A DNA stretch of 64,000 nucleotides from Trichosporon coremiiforme. Its lineage: Eukaryota; Basidiomycota; Tremellomycetes; Trichosporonales; Trichosporonaceae. The stretch spans positions 1,096,609-1,160,608 of the forward strand of contig BCJJ01000008.1 in the NCBI GenBank assembly GCA_039545355.1, read 5' to 3'. The position numbers and the translations under genes are program-made. Each line of letters starts with the position of its first letter. The first letter of the stretch is position 1. The notes under the pieces were generated by a model that was not told the origin of the DNA, searched no databases, and saw nothing but the letters and a program-made list of their open reading frames with translations. This document shows, piece after piece, positions 10,364 to 20,654 of this stretch.

Positions 10364-12320
10364 TTAGGCGACAGGCTTCTTCTTGTAGGTGCGGCGGAAG
10401 AGGCTGTCAATGTTGTCGAGGTAGTACGCGCCGGGCCAGATGTTGTCGATCGAGCCCTTGGGGACGTACTCGATGGCGTTGTGGTTCTCCTCGCGGAGCT
10501 TGAGGGCGTCGACGTACTCCTGGCAGGGGACGACGTCCATGGACTCGAGGCGCTTGGTGAGGTCCATCTTCTTCTGGATCTCGGACACGTCGCCGTCAAC
10601 GCGGAGGCCGTAGAAGGACGCGGCGCAGCCAGAGCCGAACGCGAACATGCCGATACGCTTGCCCTTGAGCTCGTCGGCAGCGATGTTGTTGACAAGCGAG
10701 GAAAGGGCACCGTAAAGCGAGGCAGTGTACATGTTGCCGCAGCGCTTGACGCACGACGAAGCGGGATCGGTCGCGCGCTTGTAGTGCTCGCCGGCGTGGG
10801 CCATGAACGCCTTCTCGACAGTCTTGTCCGTGTACGTCTTCTCCTTCTCGCTGTCCTTGAGCTCGGCAGGGATCGAGGCGAACTCGGGGTTCGACGGGTC
10901 GCGCAGGTAGTCGTTGTAGAAGAGGCGCGCGTGGCCCTTCTGCACCAGCTTGCCGTACGGCGAGTGCAGGCAGACGTAGTCGAACTGGTTGATGCTGTCG
11001 TACGACGAGGTGCCGTTAGCGGTGCCGTTGGCCTGGCCCGAGGCGGCGGCCTTCTTGGCAGCGCGGGCGCGCGAGGCGTTGGCCTTGTCGATGTAGGTCG
11101 AGTAGGCGTTGTCGAGAGCGCCGAGGTACGCCTTGATCGTCCAGGGGCCGTCGACGGTGGGCTGCCTGTCAGCTATGCACGAAGTGGAGTGTGATGGCGC
11201 CGCGCGCAGGAAGAGGCGGAGCGGGACGCTGGCAGGGCGGGCGCACAGGCCTCCACCCTCCCATACCTCCACATGTCACTTTCCGGACTCCGGCGGCGAG
11301 AAAAAAACAAATCATCGGATTGATACTCACGTACTCAGCCGTCAGGTCAGGCTTGTAGAAGTCCCAGGTGTTGGCAATGTAGGTGCCGTGGACGGCTGGA
11401 ATGTCAGCTGAAGAATTCTTGCGATACAGCCATTGTGCTGCTGGTCACAAGACTACTCACGCTCCATGACAATGGGGGCGTTGGGGCCGATGAGCATGGC
11501 GCAAGCACCCATGCCGCCGACAGGGCGGGCAGAGCCCTCCTTGTAGATAGCAATGTCTCCGCACATAACAATGGCGTCACGGCCGTCCCAGGACTCGGAC
11601 TGGATCCAGTTGACACAGTTGAAGAGAGCGGCGGTCGAACCGTAGCACGCGTTCTTCGAGTCAATGCCCTCAATGTCGTGGTTGCCGTGCTCGGCGAAGA
11701 GGTCCATGAGGAGGGTCTTGGTCGACTTGGACTTGTCAATGATAGTCTCAGTGCCGACGTCCAGGCGACCGATCGACTTGGGGTCGATGTTGTACTTCTC
11801 AAGAAGGCCCGAGACGACTGCACACTGTCAGCTATCCAGTCCGTTGGAACGTCCTAAAGCTGCAGCTAGATTGCTAGAACCACGCCGATAACGCTTCGTT
11901 CATAACTAGCTCGGCGCGGCTGGGGGAAGCGTCCAGGCCACACGACTTCTGCCGCCGGCACCAGGCGGCTCCCCGCGACCTCTACTCACCAGTCAGGGCG
12001 ATGGAGTTGATGTCCTCCCTGCGATCGTCAGCTCTTGCTACAGGTCCATCATAGCTGGGACGGCACGCTTTCTCGCCCCCGCCGGAGATTTGCGATGGGG
12101 GACGAGCTTAAAAACAATGCCCAAGCCACTAGTTTGCTACTCACTTGTCGTCGGTGAAGGCCATGAACTTCTGGCCGAGACCGATGGTGTACTTGCCCTT
12201 CGAGACACCGTCGAACTCCTCAAGAGCCTCCTCGGAGATGCACCTCTTGGGGAAGTACATCTCGATGGCCTTGATGCCGACGTTGGCGGGGCGCTGGGGA
12301 ATGTCGAAGGCGGCAACCAT
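10364..12320 (-). CDS. ERG13: Hydroxymethylglutaryl-CoA synthase
   Basis: Condenses acetyl-CoA with acetoacetyl-CoA to HMG-CoA in the mevalonate/ergosterol pathway. Five exons: 12145-12320, 11990-12018 (29 nt), 11461-11817, 11331-11395 and 10364-11161. All have GTGAG donors and compatible phases, giving 474 residues, the family length. Glu92 in [12 protein letters not shown] and Cys126 in [10 protein letters not shown] are the catalytic pair, and the active-site His lies in [12 protein letters not shown]. Other family blocks ([29 protein letters not shown]) are intact. The start ([16 protein letters not shown]) matches fungal synthases. The gene is convergent with YME2; its promoter lies in 12321 onwards. 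Nothing looks degraded. Confidence 0.97.
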
Positions 12321-13744
12321 GTTGAATGTAGTGTTGCGGGGTATGGGGTTGAGGGGAAGAAGAAGAGAGGGAGAAGATTAGGGTAGAAATATGTACGGAT
12401 AGGACAATGCCAGACGGTGAACGAGCGAGGTGGAAGGTGGTAGGCTGGAGGTGCCGTATGATACGATTGCTGTGGGTTGAGGGTGTGGTGGTCTGATACC
12501 TGACGCGGTGGTTGGGCGTGGTTGGGTGCGGCTGGGTGTTAGTCCGGGACGAGATTGCTGTTAATCCGATGCGATCTCTCGTACTAACTTTTTTTTAATC
12601 AGCCGGCGCTACGCGACACGACAGCACCGGGCCACGAGGCCCTCAGGCCCGGGTGGGGTAAGGGGTAAGGGCAAGACCGTGGAAGCTGCCGACTATGCAG
12701 CTCATGCGGGCCACCTGCCTATGGCACGATCTTCGCTTGGTCTTGCGCTGCTTTTGGCTCTGGATCAGCCCATAGCATCAGCCCACAGCTTCCACACCGG
12801 CCCACAGGTACATGGTACCACCTTGCTCAGGTCGAATCAGGGCGCTACTGATGTGCATTATCTTGGACATCGACCCATCCTGCCTCTTCCCTTGCCCGTC
12901 GCCCTTTCCCTCCCTTGCCCTCGCCTGCCCCATCGCAGCCTGCCGTTCGCCGTTGGGTCGTTAAACGGCCAGGGCCATTTGACTGACACCTTCCGACGCT
13001 CTTCAGCCCTTGAGGCTCGAGCCTGGAGCACAGATGGGAGGGATGAGGGAGGTCGAGGGAGCAGGGAAAACAGGGATGGCGCCACGCGTCTCTGCTTTGC
13101 ACTGCTCTGCTGGGGTGCGTTGTGCTGGCGATGATTTGATGCGAGGTAGGGCGGTAACCCTGTTTTCTCGTTTTCGTCGTACGATGTCGGTCGGTACGCG
13201 TCCTCATCTACGCGCGCTCTCTCATGTCCCTCCCTCGATTGCCCTCGATCTCGCGCCGCTGGCCGCAACGCCTGGGCGCGAGCGCGCTCATAAAGTGGAG
13301 GGACCAGGTACACCCGGGCACGTGTTTGGCCCTGAGCCGGCTCTCAGATGGATCTTTTTGCTTCCGACAAATCACGTGGATGGCCGGGCCAGTAGGCCCG
13401 CCAAGTAGGCAAGCAGCCATTCCAGGCATGCCAAGAAAGCCCAGACAGCATAGGCGGGCGGTGCCTGACAGCCGGCAAGACCCGCATGTTCAGGCATGCC
13501 ACATGACGTCAGTTGACCAGGCATCAATCAGACGCTGCGGGTGAGTTCTCAATGGCGTATACTGGCGTTGAATGCCGGAGCCGTCTGTCAGCCAGCCTGC
13601 AGAACACCACGTAGCACTCCGCCAAGTATCACCGTACACCCGGCATCCTTCGCAGGCGAGAAACACTATATAACCAGTCGTTCAGCCAAGATCCAACTTC
13701 CCATCCTCTCACCAACCAACACAACTTCAATCCAACACCCAACC
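12321..13744. promoter_or_regulatory. Divergent intergenic region HMG-CoA synthase / RTC3
   Basis: 1.4 kb carrying two divergent promoters. Near the synthase, 12420-12540 is rich in degenerate GTGGTTGGG-type repeats. A CACGTG E-box (AATCACGTGG) lies near 13371. Sterol regulators of the SREBP type can bind E-box-like sites, but linking this one to the synthase is conjecture. Several GGCATGCC-like palindromic words occur between 13420 and 13500. No gene is supported. Confidence 0.4.
13667..13673 (+). promoter_or_regulatory. TATA box of RTC3
   Basis: TATATAA located 72 bases before the RTC3 start codon, followed by a C-rich leader. The spacing suits a strongly regulated or stress-induced TATA promoter, which is consistent with yeast RTC3 being a stress-induced gene. 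Confidence 0.6.
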
Positions 13745-14458
13745 ATGACCCAGGACCTTCTCGCCGTCATCTACCGCCCCTCGGAGCACGAGGACCAGTA
13801 CATCGTCTTCATCTCGGACGAGGACGAGTTCCTGCAGTGGAGGGAGCAGCCCGAGGGACAGAAGTCGATCGCCCTCGCCCGCTTCATCGGTAACTTCAAC
13901 ATCGTGAGTGAACTCACCGCTGGCCATCAGGCCGGCCAGCTAACTGTCGCCAATTCTTAGCTGACCCTCACAGTACAAGTCGAACATGTCTGGACACACC
14001 GGCATACTCTCTCTCGTTTCGAGGCAGGAGTACGAGAACGCGTTCTTCGGCGGAAACAACAAGAACGTCAAGGACAAGTCTCAGGAGTGAGTGAAAGGGC
14101 ATCGGAACGAGCGCAGCGAGCGAGCCGAGTGACGGGGCGACAGCCGAGTGGGATGCGAAGGCTCCAGCATCGGTTCGCCCACCATCAATTGGACTCGGAG
14201 ATGACTGGGGCAGTGGGCACCCCACTACGGATGCAGGACGCCCTCTCCCCATCAGTTCGACCTCTGGCAGCTCACAAGCGCTCGCCTACACAGCTTTCCC
14301 AGGATATGTCAACTAACAAACGTAGGGCCGCGATCAAGGTCATCCTCCAGTACGGCACCCCGCAGAAGAAGCAGTTCAAGGTCGAGGGCCAGTCTGACCT
14401 GAACCCTTCGCGCGGCGGTGGTGAGGTCAAGGTCGGCGCCAACCAGCTCGGCAGGTAA
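13745..14458 (+). CDS. RTC3: Rtc3-like protein with SBDS N-terminal fold
   Basis: Small protein made of the FYSH/SBDS N-terminal fold, related to yeast Rtc3 (implicated in RNA metabolism and stress response) and to the N-terminus of the ribosome maturation factor Sdo1. Three exons: 13745-13903, 13974-14086 and 14326-14458, joined in phase to 134 residues; yeast Rtc3 has 111. Recognisable blocks are VIYRPSEHEDQYIVFISDE, GHTGILSLVSRQEYENAFF and the AIKVILQYGTPQK strand, followed by a basic Gly-rich tail. The TATA box at 13667 supports this start rather than the longer upstream frame from 13541. The exact cellular role is not visible in the sequence. Confidence 0.85.
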
Positions 14459-15008
14459 ACGCGCTCCATGCCGCACGCCGCAAGAGGGACAGTGACGACG
14501 CCGCGCCAAGCCCGGCCACGTCCGCTTGCTCCGCCCGGAACGCTGCCGATCGAGAGACCAAGAGAAGTACATGTAGCCGACGTACTTGGAAGTAGAGTCA
14601 GAAGAAACTATGCATGAATACCCCTGCACAATACACGCAACTCCCCGAGCGTTTCCATGTGCGAACAGTCTTTCCTTATGCATCGTCACCAGCAGCGACG
14701 AGCACGACTCGCACAACGAGCAGCTGCGAGCGACAAGGGCGGGGCCCGCGATCTGACGTCGAAGTAGCGGACAAATGACGCTGCGATCGGAGCGGGACCA
14801 ATCACGCCTCATTCTAGAGCGAGCGAGTCAGGCTTCGGATCCGGGGTACCGCAGGTGCGTTCGTGGGCGCTGAATGCGGCGATCGGCGCATGGCTAACTG
14901 ACCAGTAACAAAGCTCTGCACAAGGTGGCATATAGGCTACATGGGTATTTCTATTCGCTGCCTGCTGCGGCATTCTTGAATATGACGGAGGGGGCGTCTA
15001 CGATACTC
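14459..15008. other. Convergent region RTC3 / MFS transporter
   Basis: 550 bases between convergent genes. No gene supported. Short frames on both strands have no family features. Confidence 0.45.
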
Positions 15009-16917
15009 CTAAGCTGGGGCGTCATCCTCCGTGCGTCGCTCCCCGACCCTATCGCCATCGCCGATGGCACGCTCATCCTGAACCTCCTGGACTTGCTGTT
15101 TGCCAGGCAGGCGCTTCTCCTTGATGAACGTGCTGGCCAGGAGCGTGCAGCAAGCCAGGACGGCGGCGACGGCCCACGTCGCCCGCAAGCTCGCGAGATA
15201 CGCCTCGACAGCCTGCTCCTTCTGCCCCTGGGGGAGCGTGTACATGAAGCTCTTCTGGCGGACAATGTTGTTGATGAGTTTCCGGCTACCCGGGCCATAG
15301 AACCTCTTGTGAAGTTCGCGGACGAGCGCCCAGATCTGCACGCAACCGCCCAGACTGATTCCCAGCGTGGCGCCGAGAGAACGCACAGTGTACAGAAGCG
15401 CGGTCGCTTTCGGCATTGTCGCAGCGTCTACGGACGCAATCGTGCTGACGAGAGACACGACGAGGAAGATGGCGTACCCCAAATTACTCGGCAGCACGGT
15501 CGCGTAGTACGCCCACTGCGGCCAGGAGGATGTCCACTCTGTCGCGGCGATGGCGCAGGTCAGAATGGGCGGGATGAGCGCCAGCTTGCCCAGGCGCGTG
15601 TAGCTCCCGACCCCGCGGCGGATGTACCACCCCCCAATGAGCGAACCGAGCGCGAGGCCGACACCGGAGCAGATACTCACGACGAGGCCTGAGGCGGAGC
15701 CGCTGGCGCCAATCAGGGAGAAGTACAGCGGCACATAGAAGAGGAACATCTGGCTTGAGCAGAGGAGAAGGAATCCTGAGAGCCAGATCGCACGGAGTTG
15801 GCCGCGCGCAAACATGCCGAGCGGGATGATCGGGTTCTTGGCGCGGAGTTCGGCGCGGAGGAAGAGCACGAACGTGACCGCTGCAATGGCAAGCAAGCCA
15901 GCGACGCGAATGTCGGACCAGGAGAGGAAGAATGCCGTGTGGAAGCTCAACCCCACGATCAGCGCCGAAAAGCTCACAAAGAGTCCCGCGATGCCCGCAA
16001 AGTCGAGGCCTTTGAGAGCCGTGGAGAGTGGAATCGGCTGCGCCCGCACCATTTCCCCCGCCGTCGTCGAGGACGGCAGCTTCCGGTCCGGCAGGAACGA
16101 GCGCACGGTCACAATGCAGAAAAGCACGATCGGCAGTTGAAGGTAGAACGCCCACGGCCACTCGCCCCGATCCATGATCCACCCGGATACTGGACCACCC
16201 AGAAGTGCCCCAAGTCCGAAAATACTCATCATGATGCCCTGGTAGAAGCCGCGTTCCTGGAGTTCGACCAGGTCAGTCAGAATCACGGCGGAACAGGCGA
16301 GAAGGCCGCCGCCGCCCAGACCGCTGACGGCGCGCCACGCGATGAGAGCCCAGATACTCCTCGACAGACCGCACATCAATGACCCAAGTCCGAAGAGAGA
16401 CGCGGCGAGAGTCATTGCGTCCCGACGGCCCAAGCTGTCGAGAAGAACGCCGTACACTGGAATGCCGAGCGTGTTCGTCAGCGAGAAGGAGAAGCCGAGA
16501 TAAGACGTCAACTCGGAATGCGCGAACTGCGACGCCAGTGTCGGTGCGAGCACGGGGATCGCAGTCGACTGCAGTGCGAAGACAAAGTTCGAGGACCAGA
16601 TGCCGGCGCTGCGTGTCAGCTATTTCACGAAGTCCAGGAAGCTCGGACTCCCTGCAAAACATCTCAAAACATGCTTCCAATGACCGCCATATGCGGGCTA
16701 GAAAGCTATCTCAAACGTGATAGGCGCATCTTCGGCTCCCGCCGGAGAGTACTCACAGGATGGCGACGAATCTCGGCGTCGACAGCTCATACTTCAATGG
16801 CGGAGGGCGATTGCCAACAGCGGCCTTCGGTCCACTCGCCGCAGCCCCATTGCCGTTCCCATTCGTGCGGCCGTTCCCGTTCGCAACGAGGGGTGTTCGT
16901 TCGCTAGCGCCCGGCAT
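15009..16917 (-). CDS. MFS transporter, Fnx1/Vba-like (DHA2 type)
   Basis: Major facilitator protein, probably vacuolar, exporting drugs or basic amino acids. Two exons: 16757-16917 and 15009-16608, 586 residues. The N-terminal exon encodes MPGASERTPLVANGNG. The ERTPLV word resembles an acidic-leucine vacuolar sorting signal of fungal vacuolar MFS proteins. Motif A (GVLLDSLGRRDAM) follows the second helix. The block GLGGGGLLACSAVILTDLVE...RGFYQG is characteristic of the Fnx1/Vba group. Some 12-14 hydrophobic spans follow, and the C-terminus is charged. A drug:H+ antiporter of the same superfamily is the main alternative. A single 148-base intron separates the soluble N-terminus from the first membrane span. 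Confidence 0.85.
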
Positions 16918-17820
16918 CGTTTGGATTTGTGGGAGACAGATGAACGAGTGGGCGATTGGGCGAAAACAAACAGAGCAGGGCCGAGATATTTGGAGTGCTG
17001 ACTGAGCAACTGCACTTCCCAGGGCGGGCCGTCGGATATCGCCGGTCATGACGTAGGGTAGGCGGACGTTAGAAGACCGAAGCATCGATATTGCACAGAT
17101 CTCGACGTTACACAGTGGTGCATACTGACTACGGAGAGGGACTCACGGAGCTCATAGAATCTGAAGTTAGCTGAGAAGTGTAGGTCCTTCATAGCTTACG
17201 GGTCGCAATGCGCGTCGAACAGGATGGCGCTTTGTACGACTCCTGGCACTGTGGGTTAGCTGGGGATGGGCATTGTCCTAGCTCACTTTGAGACATATGC
17301 AGAACTGATGTAGTGGACGGCATCAGCCTACCTTGAGCTAAAATAGCTCACGCTGAAATCAGCCGATTGCCAGGAGCTGTTCAGCTTACTGATAATAACA
17401 GACAGGAAGCTGGGGCTAGCTGGCTCTTGGGATGAGTGGTTGAACGGAGGATCACCTACATTTTGGCAAGGCTGCTCTTTCTTCCGTCTTCCGCTTCAGT
17501 CAGATTCGCGAAGATAGGCACGAGGATAGGGGGGGATAAAAGTAGAGTTTGGGAGTCGTGCGTCTGTCGCTGGTGACGTGGGTTCACGTCGACACACCAC
17601 CTGCGCCCCTCGACGTCCGACATACCATGCGGCCTCTGATTCTCCCGACTGGCTTCACAGCAACCCCTTCAAAAACCCAGAACCTGCACATGTCGCTTCG
17701 CTATCTGGATATGCTCCAGCGGCTGGGTGAAATCGCTCTGAGAATTGCAGGATTCCGCTTCCCGTTCATCGTGGCGGTGGCACACCCTTCTCAGGCCTGC
17801 GCGTGCACTACCGTTCTCCA
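16918..17820. other. Region upstream of the MFS gene / downstream of the micro-exon gene
   Basis: About 900 bases holding the MFS promoter and possibly the unresolved 3' part of the micro-exon gene on the minus strand. Reverse-strand donor-like words (GTGAGT, GTAAGC) and AGCTAAC-type branch words continue sparsely to about 17140, so further exons may lie here. A plus-strand GGGATAAAAG word sits near 17533. No complete coding frame can be built. Confidence 0.35.
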
Positions 17821-19136
17821 ACCTGAGAGTCAGCTTGCAACTGCGGTTGGCCAGCTCGCCAGTTCTTCGGAGTGCAGTCCCCGCGGATCTGCACGTTAGC
17901 TTGGAACTGTGGCTGGCCAGCTGATCGGGAGCCGCGCCCCAACACTCAGCTCTCGTCAGAGGTGATCACAGCCCTCGTCCTCTAGCCGAGATTCGCCTCG
18001 TGAACGTCTGTTCCAGGCTGTTCGTGTCAGCTAACAAAGGAGATATGTCTAGCATACCCTCTGTTCCGCCGCAGATGTTGTTGGCACGCGCGATTGATTA
18101 TGGGCTAAGGCTGTAGTTGCCATGGCTCGCGGTCCGCCATGCTGTTCGTCAGCTCGGTGACAGATACACAGCAGATCACCAGTGTTCTGAACCTGTGCAG
18201 TTCCACACCGCAACTCTTTTCAGCTGACCTTGGTAGCTGATGGGAGACATCTTTTAGTTCACCCATGCTAACGTGCTCCACGGCTTTATCGTCTCGGTTG
18301 AATGTTAGCTAACCTGGACGACGCATTAGCTTACAATATTGACCGCACACTGGATGTCAGTTCCCAGCCACCGATGTTGTCTTCAAGCTTACCTCCCCAT
18401 CTCTCGACCGGCGTCCCCTCAGGCTGGAGCCAGCTGTATCTCTCACCACAGCAGGCCACTGCCCCGTCTTTCTCTTCGCGCACAATCCATAGTGCTGACA
18501 TGTCAGGGTAGTAGCTCTCCGTCAGAATCGAGTATCTGCTCGTCAGTTCACAGTTCAAACGTTGAAACTCACCTCCTGTCACTTTCCAAGCAGCCTGGTG
18601 TCGTCAGCTGCGTGCTGTCAGTTTGCAGCTTACCCTCCACTTCCGGTAGGGCGCGTGACTGAGATATGCTTGAGGATTCACTGCTAGCTCATGAGACCGA
18701 CTGGGGTTCAGCTTCTCGTCGAGGGTGGGACAGCTCTCACCAGACTGAACTATGACCAGTCTCAACATTGGCAATGTCAGCTTTGGATCGATCCGCCAGC
18801 TCACCATCCTCTGAAACACCACGCTCTGAGATGAGTTAAACGTCCACTCATTGGTAGCTCACGAGTGCCTGCAGGTCAGCTTTCAGCAACATGGTCAGCT
18901 ACACTCTTACGCCCTGATGGCGTCAACTTCGTTATCTTACCTGTTAGCTCGCTGTTCCGTCCACGGAGAGGTCTGGCGTAAGCTGGGCAACCTTTCTGCA
19001 GCTTACAAACAGTCTGTGGGTCAGCTGGAAAAGGTGAGATGGTAGCGTGCCGATCCGCGCCTGTTGAGGGAGGTGACACCGTGTCCTGTTGTCAGCTACT
19101 TTTGCCCCTGTTCGCAGCTCACCCTTCTGTCGGCAT
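17821..19136 (-). CDS. Probable micro-exon gene, function unknown (incomplete model)
   Basis: On the minus strand a TATA box (19188-19194) is followed 52 bases later by ATG at 19134-19136. About a dozen donors (GTGAGC, GTAAGC, GTGAGT) then alternate with AGCTGAC/AGCTAAC branch words plus CAG acceptors. Apparent exons are tiny: 14 nt (19123-19136), then about 6, 7, 32, 6, 21, 4 and 22 nt. The one long coding exon is 18393-18535, encoding YSILTESYYPDMSALWIVRE and then EEKDGAVACCGERYSWLQPE. Introns are 34-70 nt. I could not join all exons in one phase; one trial path stays open from the ATG into the long exon. The block ALWIVREEKDGAVACCGERY faintly resembles the Lyc1-type lysine acetyltransferase region (TWVLV...ASCETYR), but this is weak. 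The 3' end is not resolved. A decaying gene or a spliced non-coding RNA are alternatives. Confidence 0.45.
17829..17922. repeat. 28-bp direct repeat resembling intron 3' ends
   Basis: Positions 17829-17856 and 17895-17922 match at 24 of 28 bases, 66 bases apart. Read on the minus strand, each copy has AGCTGGCCA, then a CCACAG or CCGCAG acceptor, then a branch-like AAGCTAAC or AAGCTGAC. This suggests local duplication of an intron-exon unit within the micro-exon gene. Confidence 0.6.
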
Positions 19137-19187
19137 CGTTTATGAAGAGATGGGAGGAAGAGAGAAGATGAGACGGACTGGGGCTAG

Positions 19188-19194
19188 TTATATA
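19188..19194 (-). promoter_or_regulatory. TATA box of the micro-exon gene
   Basis: TATATAA on the minus strand, 52 bases before the ATG at 19136 and followed by a TC-rich leader. This is the best independent evidence that a minus-strand transcription unit starts here. Confidence 0.5.
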
Positions 19195-19580
19195 GACTAG
19201 AGAGGGGTGGGATGTGGACTCCTCGACCCATGGGCGAAGATGGAAGGGGCGCAACTTTCGTGCGAAAAGGGAAGGCGGGGCGGACGCGGGATGGTGTGGC
19301 CCACATCCTCCAGTCTCTGGCGCATAGAGTGCGACGTCGTCCGTCCGCTGAACACGCGGCATCGAGAACAGCAAGAAGCGGAGAGCGCAGCGATGCGAGG
19401 TAGAGAGGCGAGCGATTCTGCAGGTGGAACAATAAGGCGGTGTCTTGCTTCTTCCTACCCCTTCCTCACCGTCATCACTCCATCCCCAACCGCCTTCACG
19501 GCTTCACAACATCAGCACATCCCCTAACGCCCTCTGAAAGACCACCAGCCAGACAGGACTCGACAGTCCAGCGAGCGAGC
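19195..19580. promoter_or_regulatory. Divergent promoter region
   Basis: Between the micro-exon gene (minus) and the kinase-like gene (plus). The plus side turns pyrimidine-rich (CTTCCTACCCCTTCCTCACC, near 19446-19465), as is usual before start codons in this window. Confidence 0.4.
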
Positions 19581-20561
19581 ATGGCCTCGATCCCACAACG
19601 ACTCAACTTCTCAGCCGCAACCTCCGTCTCCCCCCTCGCCTGGCTCCGTTACTATCCAGGCGACATAGCCCGCTCTCACCCTCCGCGGGCCGCCCAGACC
19701 TTTCCCTTGCAACACCTCTACTCTCTCTCAGACTATCCCGATCTGCCCTCTGACTTACCACTCCGATCCCTCCTCAACCAGGACGTGGGAGAGTTGGTCC
19801 CCTGGTCTATCGCCGGTTATCCTCCGGGTGCCACCACCAGCAATGGTCACGACGAGGAGAGGTCTTATGGGATTTTGAACGTGCCGCCTGCCGCTCCCCG
19901 CCTCATCGCTCCCCGGTCTGAGTCGTACATCCCGTACATCCCTCTTGGGAGTCGCGGAGGCACACCTACCCCGCCCGCCGCTCCCCGCCCTCAGCGTCCC
20001 TCTCACTCTCGCTCACGCTCGCCCCGCCCATCGACGCCCTACACCCGCGGCGTGCTCACGCTGCAGCACTATATCTACTCCGCCAGTATCTTCGACATCT
20101 ACGCGGCCTATCTCGGCAATATCCCCGTTCTTCTGAAGCTTACCGATCTGCGTTCCTTCGAAGCCTCCGAGCTCCCCGGCCTCCTGTCTACTTTCGATCG
20201 CGAACTCCGCCTGGGCGCTAGGCTAGCGGCACAGGGACTTGCCTCGGGGTTCTTGGGAATGTATGGCTCCATCCAGCCCAACCGGAGCCTGTTGGTAGTT
20301 CTGGTCCATGCCCAAGCGAAAGAGCTTACGCGGATCGAGAGGCATGATGCCAAGACCCTGGAGCAGGTTGTGAGGGCGTATAAGCGCCTGCACGAGGCCG
20401 GCGTCGTGCATGGGAGCGTTGGGTGGCGATTCGTTCGGATGCTGGGCGACGAGGTTGTCCTGTTCGACTTTGAGCATGCGTCTGAGCGTGGAGACCCCGA
20501 CTGGGAGGAGAAGAGGGAGGAGGAGATGGCCAAGATCAAGGCGTTTGTCAAGTGGAAGTAA
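19581..20561 (+). CDS. Small protein-kinase-fold protein, probably a pseudokinase
   Basis: 326 residues, no intron. The first 150 residues are Pro/Ser-rich and probably disordered. The C-terminal half follows a kinase-like path. IPVLLKLTD near residue 186 sits where VAIK would be. FDRELRLGARL resembles the C-helix with its Glu. A hinge-like hydrophobic strand follows, then VVHGSVGWRF near 277 in place of HRDxxxxN, and VLFDFEHA in place of DFG. The HRD Asp and the Asn are absent and the DFG Gly is replaced, so ordinary phosphotransfer is doubtful. Similar short kinase-like proteins are frequent in basidiomycetes with unknown roles. ATG 19581 was chosen over the upstream in-frame ATG at 19440 because the latter adds leader-like sequence. 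Its 3' end lies only 93 bases from that of KCS1. Confidence 0.7.
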   Translation: MASIPQRLNFSAATSVSPLAWLRYYPGDIARSHPPRAAQTFPLQHLYSLSDYPDLPSDLPLRSLLNQDVGELVPWSIAGYPPGATTSNGHDEERSYGILNVPPAAPRLIAPRSESYIPYIPLGSRGGTPTPPAAPRPQRPSHSRSRSPRPSTPYTRGVLTLQHYIYSASIFDIYAAYLGNIPVLLKLTDLRSFEASELPGLLSTFDRELRLGARLAAQGLASGFLGMYGSIQPNRSLLVVLVHAQAKELTRIERHDAKTLEQVVRAYKRLHEAGVVHGSVGWRFVRMLGDEVVLFDFEHASERGDPDWEEKREEEMAKIKAFVKWK

Positions 20562-20654
20562 GCCGACGTAAGTACAATATCTCATGCATGTTGTCACAAC
20601 TAGTCTATGTGTTTCTCTGCATACTCGGCCACTACACCCGCGCCTACGCCGCGG

